Shown here piece by piece: positions 58,001 through 64,000 of a DNA stretch of 64,000 nucleotides. The translations under genes and the position numbers were made by a program. Source of the DNA: Nipponacmea schrenckii (lineage: Eukaryota; Mollusca; Gastropoda; Lottiidae); NCBI GenBank assembly GCA_030562195.1, contig CM060199.1:38646338-38710337 (forward strand), given 5' to 3'. The notes below the pieces were generated by a model that saw nothing but the letters and a program-made list of their open reading frames with translations, ran no database searches and was not told where the DNA came from. How positions within the stretch are numbered: the stretch's first letter is position 1; each line of letters opens with the position of its first letter.

Positions 58001-60909
58001 CATTCTAACCAACAGTCTAGAGCTCTATTCAGACATGACTGTCCAATAGTCTAGAGATCTAGTCAGACATGACTGGTAAATATGGTCAAAATCAACAGTC
58101 TAGAACTCTAGTCAGACATGACTGGTAAATACAGTCAAATCAACAGTCTAGAGCTCGTTAGATATGATTTCAATTAACAGCCAAGAGTAAACAAAAATGA
58201 AAAAGCAGGACTTTGCACCAAAATTCATCCGTATTTACTCAAAAGAAGAATTCAACTGAAATTATTTCAAATATTGACAAGGATATGTATACTTAAATTC
58301 TGTTTTATTAGGTTACCTTTATAATTATTGTCATAGTAACCAGGAAGTTTGATTTTGAGTCATAAAATTAGTCTTTTGTAAGAAAGACATGCACATTGAC
58401 GAATAAAACTCTAATTGCTATAAACTTAAAGGGACAGATTTCATATTTTCAAGGATTGATTAGGGTCTGGAAATAGAAAAAAAAGTATTAAGAAGTGCTA
58501 GAAATGCATGAAAAAAAAGACTGTGTGAACTAAACCACAAGAACTCATTCAATGCAGTAGACCCTACAGATTGAGATATCAGATAGCTGGAAGCGAACGT
58601 AAACTTGTCATCTACCAACAACTACCTAGTCAGTGATATCGGTTAGCTGGAAGCGAACATTAACTTGTCATCTACCAACAACTACCTAGTCTGTGATATC
58701 GGTTAGCTGGAAGCGAACATTAACTTTTCATCTACCAACAACTACCTTGTTTGTAATATCAGTTAATTGGAAGTGAATGTTAACTTGTCATCTACCAACA
58801 ACTACCTAGTCTGTGATATCAGATAGCTGGAAGCGAATGTAAACTTGTCATCTACCAACAACTACCTAGTTTGAGATATCAGATAGCTGGAAGCGAACAT
58901 TAACTTGTCATCTACCAACAACTACCTAGTCCGTGATATCGGTTAGCTGGAACGGAACGTAAACTTGTCATCTACCAACAACTACCTAGTATGTGATATC
59001 GGTTAGCTGGAAGCGAACATTAACTTGTCATCTACCAACAACTTCCTAGCCTGTGATATCAGTTAGCTGGAAGCGAACGTAAACTTTTCATCTACCAACA
59101 ACTATCTAGTCTGTGATATCAGTTAGCTGGAAGCGAACGTAAACTTTTCATCTACCAACAACTACCTTGTTTGTAATATCAGTTAAATGGAAGTGAATGT
59201 TAACTTGTCATCTACCAACAACTACCTAGTCCGTGATATCGGTTAGCTGGAACCGAACGTAAACTTGTCAGCTACCAACAACTACCTAGTCCATGATATC
59301 GGTTAGCTGGAAGTGAACATTAACTTTTCATCTACCAATAACTACCTTGTTTGTAATATCAGTTAAATGTTGTGATATCAGCATCTGCTGGAAGTGAACA
59401 TTAACTTGTCATCTACCAAAAAACTACCTAGTCTGTGATATCAGCATCTGCTGGAAGTGAACATTAACTTGTTATCTACCAACAACTACCTAGTCTGTGA
59501 TATCAGTATCCACTGGAAGCAAACGTTAACCTGTCATCTACCAACAACTACCTAGTTTGTGATATCAGAATCCACTGGGAGCGAACATTAACTTGTCATC
59601 TACCAACAACTACCTAGTTTGTGATATCAGAATCCACTGGGAGCGAACATTAACTTGTCATCTACCAACAACTACCTAGTTTGTGATATCAGAAATCCAC
59701 TGGGAAGCGAACGTTAACTTGTCACTACCAACAATTACCTAGTCTGTGATATTAGCATCCACTGGAAGTAAACATAAACTTGTCATCTACCAACAACTAC
59801 CTAGTCTGTGATATCAGTTAACTTGTCATCTACCAACAACTACCTAGTCTATGATATCAGTTAACTTATTATCTACCAACAACTACCTAGTATGTGATAT
59901 CAGTTAACTTGTCATCTACCAACAACTACCTAGTCTATGATATCAGTTAACTTATTATCTACCAACAACTACCTAGTATGTGATATCAGTTAACTTGTCA
60001 TCTACCAACAACTACCTAGTCTGTGACATCGGTTAACTTGTTATCTACCAACAACTACCTAGTCTGTGATATCAGCTAACTTGTCATCTACCAACAACTA
60101 CCTAGTCTGTGATATCAGCTATATCCCTACAATATGTGTCAGTAGACCAAAATGAAACTAAGAATTTACAGAAAGGTCAGAGAAATATAAAAAGTAGAAA
60201 TAAAAGTAAAACATGAAACAGATGTGACTGACAGATACTATTTCTATTGTTATTGATTATTCATTCTCACCTTTCATTCAACATATTTACTCTCTAGTAA
60301 TTTCAATTACAGGTTAGAGTTTTACACCTTACTATTCAGGTTAACCATGTATAGCTGGTAGAAAGGATCATTAATTGTGAACCAAAGTTGTTATCCTTGT
60401 AAAATCAATACCAAGAGGTTTGGTCAAGAACCAGCTGGTAGAAATTGTGAACCTAAGTTGTTATCCTAGTAAAATCAAAGAGGTTTGGCCAAGGTAGAAA
60501 GGATCCTTAACTTTGAACCTAAGTTGTTATCCTAGTAAAATATACTCATGTTTTACCATGTACAGCTGGTAGAAAGGATCATTAATTGTGAACCAAAGTT
60601 GTTATCCTTGTAAAATCAATACCAAGAGGTTCGACCAAGGACCAGCTGGTAGAAAGGATCCTTAACCGTGAACCTAAGCTGTTATCCTAGTAAAATCAAT
60701 ACTAAGAGGTTTGGCCAAGGACCAGTTGGTAGAAAGGATCCTTAACTGTGAACCTAAGTTGTTATCCTAGTAAAATATAGTTGTTTCTTTATGCTGGTAT
60801 CTAGGTAGAAAGTTTGAAAGTAATATTAACCTGTACCTACCTGAATCCGTGTTTTGAGTTGTAATAACTCACTGTTTGATTTCTGAGTTTGATTGCCTTC
60901 TTCACCAGA
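36683..60909 (-). CDS. TRIP11: TRIP11 / GMAP-210 golgin, 21 exons seen, N-terminus not in window
   Basis: Exons in transcript order: 60909-60841, 56274 to an unresolved end, 55188-55145, 54922-54799, 53990-53887, 52662-52528, 52104-52026, 51432-51280, 51078-50849, 49715-49614, 49196-49112, 48631-45378, 45267-45196, 44762-44641, 44524-44361, 44037-43934, 43500-43401, 38204-38123, 37880-37765, 37333-37211, 37051-36683. Phases match at every join from 55188 to 38123. About 1930 codons against 1979 in human. The protein tethers vesicles at the cis-Golgi. Recognised from human GMAP-210: DAHQHE..LQ..H.QKL near the start; AVMNEKSRECSTLKTEVH, NIVAAERTALNKLQ and DKDVEIEALRQKNDTLLAVL in the large exon; SLANLQLVLEQFQQ; EAKVDK; SFSQLFVKFLETES; NPFTAPRHVAMP; FTPMFTMPA; and the end AILKNVLETR. 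Nearly all of it is coiled coil. The ALPS-motif N-terminus was not found. Two exons carry lesions, described separately. Confidence 0.92.
37070..37200. repeat. Four tandem copies of an AT-rich unit (gaaaattgtaaattatatgc)
   Basis: Unit of about 36 bp, lying in the short TRIP11 intron between 37051 and 37211, starting about 20 bp from the acceptor of the last exon. Confidence 0.8.
37395..37740. mobile_element. AAAGGGAT-family MITE copy beside the TRIP11 GRAB exon
   Basis: catcttagaatgaacatgaa, then cttggtcaataagagtat and gacaccagataaggttcact match other copies. Its right edge is about 25 bp from the splice donor of the damaged GRAB exon at 37764. Confidence 0.7.
37765..37880 (-). pseudogene. 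TRIP11: Damaged GRAB-domain exon of TRIP11
   Basis: Flanked by a good acceptor (TTTATTCAG) and donor (AGG|GTATGT), this 116-nt exon in the phase set by the preceding exon reads ELMKKSSIGLF, stop, KTPQKKRTKVVHTIGGVLNF, NPEIR, stop. That matches the human GRAB core (IG-F-TP-x3-R-x2-V-x3-G-x-L-G), which binds Arf1-GTP. Two problems: TAA at 37844-37846, and a length leaving phase 1 where the next exon (ISAAEGSGGW) needs phase 0. Removing one A of the gaaattc at the end of the exon would fix phase (and the terminal TAG) but not the TAA. Skipping the exon also breaks the frame. It may be a sequence error, a recent null allele, or a decayed exon. Confidence 0.7.
38205..43400 (-). other. Large TRIP11 intron (5.2 kb)
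   Basis: Contains three TGACGTCA sites at 38781-38820, two copies of a 62-bp segment (tttttgtagaaat, ctattccaggccaatgtttt) at 40957-41085, and two copies of a roughly 65-bp segment (tatcagaggct, gtaaca(a/g)agaagtgt) at 42745-42880. The rest is AT-rich and without exons; phases across it agree (GAT GAA G|TT TTA TTG). Confidence 0.55.
38781..38820. promoter_or_regulatory. Cluster of three perfect CRE/ATF sites (TGACGTCA)
   Basis: Full palindromes at 38781-38788, 38793-38800 and 38813-38820, in a locally GC-richer patch, inside the large TRIP11 intron. Binding by CREB/ATF factors is inferred from the motif alone. Confidence 0.6.
44149..44306. mobile_element. Short MITE (CCTTATTCTTGAAAACTTAA family)
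   Basis: Left end gccttattcttgaaaactta, right end ttttcaagaataaggcccca; internally catctgattggtca faces tccaatcagatta. It lies in a TRIP11 intron. Confidence 0.85.
44540..44610 (+). mobile_element. Fragment resembling the left end of the hAT-like MITE at 20955
   Basis: cagggctgttgatctatttt, then cccagccggacattttgg, mirrors the start of the 20955 element (caggg...tttcccagtcggacatttt). No right end was found. Confidence 0.5.
45378..48631 (-). other. TRIP11: TRIP11 giant coiled-coil exon (3254 nt)
   Basis: One uninterrupted exon encodes 1084 codons of heptad-type coiled coil, opening DGKNQIVEEKDQRLRELQQE and closing TEQFSKE. Acceptor TTTTCAG at its start and donor GAG|GTACGT at its end. It matches the large central exon of vertebrate TRIP11, including the best conserved block near 46380-46650. 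The many plus-strand open frames inside it are shadows. Confidence 0.93.
49834..49980. mobile_element. Foldback hairpin, 147 bp
   Basis: Arms of about 60 bp: acacaaggtttcaacaattt pairs with aaattgttgaaaccttgtgt. It lies in a TRIP11 intron. Confidence 0.8.
50226..50404. mobile_element. Foldback MITE, 179 bp
   Basis: Arms of about 70 bp: ccagcgttctctggtcttta pairs with taaagatcagagaacgctgg, with ttatggattacaatta at the left edge and taattgtaatctatta at the right edge. Confidence 0.85.
50540..50690 (+). mobile_element. Diverged SINE head
   Basis: ggtggctcagtaaaatagac resembles box A, then ctgagggtcaaggtcgagat in place of box B, then tttcag and gggacaataaa. Box B is too decayed for transcription. 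Confidence 0.45.
51110..51240. mobile_element. AAAGGGAT-family MITE fragment
   Basis: atatattcataagggaactt, then acctggtgtcataaagtaac, followed by the tattgaaaaaacactta segment shared with the copies at 26090 and 37395. Confidence 0.6.
51573..51740. mobile_element. Short MITE (CCTTATTCTTGAAAACTTAA family)
   Basis: Left end agtcttattcttgaaaact, right end atcaagaataaggcc; internal tctgattggtcaatcact and ttatccaatcagatta. Same family as 44149-44306. Confidence 0.85.
53540..53880. repeat. Tandem repeat of about 75 bp next to a TRIP11 splice donor
   Basis: Four to five copies with atcaagagaagataactctg and atgcatgcgtcaat. The last copy ends about 5 bp from the donor (GTAAAC, 53881-53886) of exon 53990-53887. 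Confidence 0.8.
54085..54230. repeat. Two direct copies of a roughly 75-bp segment
   Basis: Both contain gtccattaaattac, cgccagactc or caccagacta, and gaatgatgtaaagggnca. TRIP11 intron. Confidence 0.65.
55274..55732. mobile_element. MITE, 459 bp, TACCGTATATTTCC ends
   Basis: Left end taccgtatatttccgtgtat, then aatgcacagg; right end cctgcgcactatattcggaa, then atatacggta. Inverted ends of about 30 bp with few mismatches, no coding capacity. It sits between TRIP11 exons 55188 and 56274. Confidence 0.8.
56111..56274 (-). other. TRIP11: TRIP11 exon with unresolved 3' end and in-frame stop
   Basis: From the acceptor TTACAG the exon reads ELENQLIQEKDAHQHEVISL and then QDVHRQKLSSLSTNIE before TAA at 56164-56166. 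The only strong donor is GTAAGTA at 56104-56110, past that stop, and it would leave phase 2, while the next exon (55188) needs phase 1. Weak donors before the stop (TT|GTCTAG, TT|GTCTAC) also give phase 2. An exon equivalent to human RRHREELSDYEERIEELE was not found. Possibly a missed exon, a sequence error, or a short isoform. Confidence 0.5.
57280..58165 (+). repeat. 48-bp GACATGACTGG satellite, about 15-18 copies
   Basis: Unit: ctctagtcagacatgactgg, taaatacagtc, aaatcaacagtctagag. The core CAGTCA-GACA-TGACTG is a hairpin with 6-bp arms. The first third is degenerate and mixed with other sequence. Same family at 24925, 35700 and 62050. Confidence 0.85.
58555..60125 (+). repeat. 60-bp satellite passing into a 43-bp derivative, about 28 copies
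   Basis: The long unit holds gatatcggttagctggaagc, gaacattaacttgtcatcta and ccaacaactacctagt. From about 59810 on, units lack the 17 bp between gtta and ttaac and read gatatcagttaacttgtcat. A third variant (gatatcagcatctgctggaa) occupies 59370-59780. Confidence 0.92.
60340..60785 (+). repeat. Tandem block of the CAGCTGGTAGAAAGGATCC family, about 5 copies
   Basis: Unit words: accagctggtagaaaggatc, gtgaaccaaagttgttatcc, tagtaaaatca and accaagaggttt. Copies also occur dispersed at 24477, 33475, 35575 and 56455. Confidence 0.8.
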
Positions 60910-62049
60910 CTAAAACAAAAACAGATACGATTGAATATTTTACATAAACCTAGTAATAAAACATCACATATATTTTCATATTAATATAATACTTACACCA
61001 AATAACAGAGAGAATAACAATAGAATTCCATACAAGCAGACCAATGTCAGAATCTAAACAACTTGTCTAAAGAATGACAAAATCAGGAGCAATAATAGTA
61101 GAGTAGTGGAATCTTCAAAACATAAGTACCAGTACAAGCAATTTGTTATATTTTTATTTATTACATAAAAATAACTATATTTTTAAAGCCTATGTTAGAC
61201 ATTCTATGAATTTACTTTATAACGTAACACTTAAAAAATTTTCTTCAACCTTGTGCCAGTTCCTTCTGTTGAAAGTAATTTACTTCTCTTCACCCTAACC
61301 AAACCAATAGACTTCAAGGAAGGTCCTTATGATGTATAAAATATATGATATTCAACCGAAACATAAGAAGGAAGACGAAAAAATAAAACAATAGAAAGAA
61401 GGAAAAAACTTTTATAGGATTACATATTAGCTACCATATAGCACCTGATCTTTCCCATTTTAATGGTACCTCGTAAATCCAAAGTTATAACATTGTTCTG
61501 AGAAACAGAAAACAGAAAAATACAAAAATATATCCAGAGACAATTTTGCGTAAATCCAAAGCATGAGTTAATACTCGGGTCCAAATTAACTTGCTTATAA
61601 ATCCATAAACATTATAACGAAAGGATGTCCATATAATGTACGATTGTACCTTAATCCATGTTGTTTAAACAGAAGATAAAACTTCCATTCCAGTGGTTAA
61701 ATTACAAGTATTAATCTGTTTGATAGGAAAGAAAGAAAACTTGTGATGTGTTGACAATAGCGTACACACTTGGCCTCTCTCACACACACGATTGTCTATC
61801 CCTACTCAATCTGTCCCAACTCAGTCTGTCCCCACCCAAGCTACATGATTATTTAATAGGGGTAACACGACCCTTTTCACCTGACGGGTTTGTAAGTTTA
61901 TTTTACATGTAATAACTTATACAAATATTTCTCCTTTTATGACTGAATTTAGAATATTTATTAAGATTAGGCCAGAAATAGTAATTCCTAGTTTTTCATT
62001 CACAAATTCTCATCTTCTGAATTCAAGGATTTTTAGGAAAATATACAGA

Positions 62050-62268
62050 TCTAGTCTGACATGACTGGTAAATACAGTCAAATGAACAGTCTAGAGCTCC
62101 AGTCAGACATGACTAGTTAATACAACAAAATGAACAATCTAGAGCTCCAGATAGATAAGACTGGTACAGCCAAATCAACAGTCAAGAGATTTGGTCAGAC
62201 ATGACTGGTAAATACAGTCAAATCAACAGTCTAGAGCTCCAGTCAGACATGACTGGTAAATACACTTG
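62050..62268 (+). repeat. 48-bp GACATGACTGG repeats, about 5 copies
   Basis: ctagagctccagtcagacat, then gactggtaaatacagtcaaa, repeated; same family as 57280-58165. Confidence 0.85.
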
Positions 62269-62790
62269 TACTTCATGCACCTTCAATCAAAATCTTACTC
62301 AGGCACGCTTTAAACATGTTCCAACTTAAAAACCTTAATTTTAAAATGATGAATCCAAATTCAAGCCCAGACAAATAAAATCCTGAATTTTTGAGAAATG
62401 AAACATTTGGTAATATTGTAACATGAGTGTAAAAGAGTATCACATACCAAGTCACTGACCCTTTTATATACACCACAAACCTAACTGGGCACGTCATTTA
62501 CGGCATGTCATTTAGGGCAGACATTATTCAGTGTCTGACATAGATGGTGAAATGATAATATTATTTTGTAAAAAGTTTTCTTATTTTAAAACACAACAAA
62601 GATTTCAAATCACGTTAAAACATACTATGAGTTTACACAATATCAAAAAATTCAAAATATCAAAATATTTTCAAAAAAGTTTTATACAAATTGAAATAGC
62701 TTCAAGATATGTTACAAAATACTTATAACAAGTACTTCAAATCTAAAACTGGTAATTTAATATAAAGATATTATTGATATATCACATAAT

Positions 62791-62847
62791 GAAATGAATG
62801 GAGTTTTACTTCCTAGTCTTCTGCACCTAATGGGCTAATGAAGACAG
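62791..62847 (-). mobile_element. SINE 3' tail, reverse orientation
   Basis: gaaatgaatggagttttact, then gtcttctgcacctaatgggc and taatgaagac is the reverse complement of the SINE tail at 21565-21635. Confidence 0.7.
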
Positions 62848-64000
62848 TAAACCACCATTCAAACAAACTCGGTAATTAGTTCAATATAAAAGTCACGATA
62901 AAAATCTCACTTGAAAATATAAACTTAACGAAAAACTAGGAAACAATACCTACATGATTTTATGATGAAATTTGACGAATAAATGTTGAAATAGTCTTCA
63001 GTATGGATTGAAATAACGTACACACTTCAAGCACTTGGTCTCGTTCATATTTGAATATTGATATTAAGGGCTTGGTCACTAAATAAACTCGAGCTAAAAC
63101 GTCGAAGGACTGATAAAACTAGTAAATCAGAAATGCATTCTGTCTTTACATAGCAACCAAAGTGTCCGCGGAGATAAGAGCCTCGTTTGTCGAGTTATCT
63201 CAATGTAAATGCCTTTATTATTCATGCCCTCCATAAACTGACGCTCATTTTTCTGATAAAATTTGAAATCGTACCAGTACGGGACGCGTATTCAGTGATC
63301 TATATTTATCCTAATCTATCTAAGATTAAACATAATATCAGCATATCTTGTCCACCATAGAAACTTCCTATCATGTTTGCAAGTTAAAAGGTTAAAATAA
63401 AGAAAGGTTATTGAGGGGTGAGCTAAACACGTTTTAACCCCTTATACTCCAACAGAGTCACCTTGAATAAACACGATTATAACTCTTTATTTAGTATAGA
63501 AATCAATAAAATATTTAGTATATCAGGTGTAATTAGCAATCTTAATTACATTAATATAACGAATCAACATCACTAATGTTTCACGTGTTTCTCACAGGAG
63601 GTTAAACAAACATCCAGACCCTAAAAACCATTCATTGACCTTAATATATACATAACCTTATTTTCATACAACCTTCAGGTAAAACTGTCAAATCAACATT
63701 TATAATTTTGAAGATGGAATAAAGGTTCTGTGTGTACATGTCTGAGGTCTTATTTCTAAAAACTTAACTAAACAATAATTCAAATGCTCCACTTCTAATT
63801 ATCACTAAAATCAATTTAAAATTCTATTTTTTATTCATTATTTATTACAGTTTATCAAAAAATCTTATCTTAGTCAAGTTTTTGAGATTAGGGCACCTGT
63901 TGTTAGTAACATCATTATTATAGATTAAAGACAGTTATAAATACAATACCTAGAAAATAGATTGGTTTCTATTATTCCAGTGATCATATTACACTATCAT

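Larger units (their letters stand above)
60910..64000. other. Upstream part of TRIP11 without recognised exons
   Basis: The exons for the ALPS motif and the first 200 residues of TRIP11 were looked for on the minus strand and not found; they may lie beyond 64000. The region holds the repeats at 62050 and 62791 and a degenerate MITE of the 44149 family at about 63750-63900. Open frames near 62273-62728 show no gene-like composition. Confidence 0.4.

Noticed and set aside
62273..62728. Two open frames near the right end, considered as TRIP11 N-terminal exons
   Set aside because: Neither contains the glycine/serine/leucine-rich ALPS start expected for GMAP-210, nor coiled-coil composition.

Overview
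The window looks like nuclear DNA of an invertebrate animal, most likely a lophotrochozoan and possibly a mollusc (inference from gene style, AT richness and repeat content; no species marker was seen). It holds three multi-exon, vertebrate-like genes, one small single-exon gene, and a very high load of non-autonomous transposons (MITEs), one tRNA-derived SINE family and at least six tandem satellites. There are no operons, CRISPR arrays, viruses or plasmid-like features.

Layout. 1290-5959 (+) is SPRTN, the DNA-protein crosslink protease, in six exons with every splice phase consistent. 7384-7680 (-) is a 98-residue protein I do not recognise; its start codon lies 266 bp from that of the next gene, so they share a divergent promoter. 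7947-31400 (+) is a Pellino E3 ubiquitin ligase in ten exons (443 aa); its 10.1 kb second intron holds four different satellites and its fourth intron a fifth. 31401 to about 35520 is probably the Pellino 3' UTR. 36683-60909 (-) is TRIP11/GMAP-210, a Golgi golgin, read from its C-terminus back to about human residue 200; the N-terminal exons were not found and probably lie beyond 64000. 60910-64000 holds repeats only.

The genes are not a functional unit: SPRTN acts in DNA repair, Pellino in Toll/IL-1 receptor signalling, TRIP11 in Golgi trafficking.

Main observations: (1) the exon that encodes the Arf1-binding GRAB core of TRIP11 is present at 37765-37880 but has an in-frame stop and a length that does not fit its neighbours' splice phases, next to a MITE copy; (2) SPRTN carries an internal 34-codon duplication that includes its p97-binding SHP box; (3) at least three satellites appear to have grown from the ends of dispersed MITEs; (4) a hAT-like MITE with a perfect 8-bp target duplication sits inside a SINE tail; (5) three perfect TGACGTCA sites lie within 40 bp of a TRIP11 intron.
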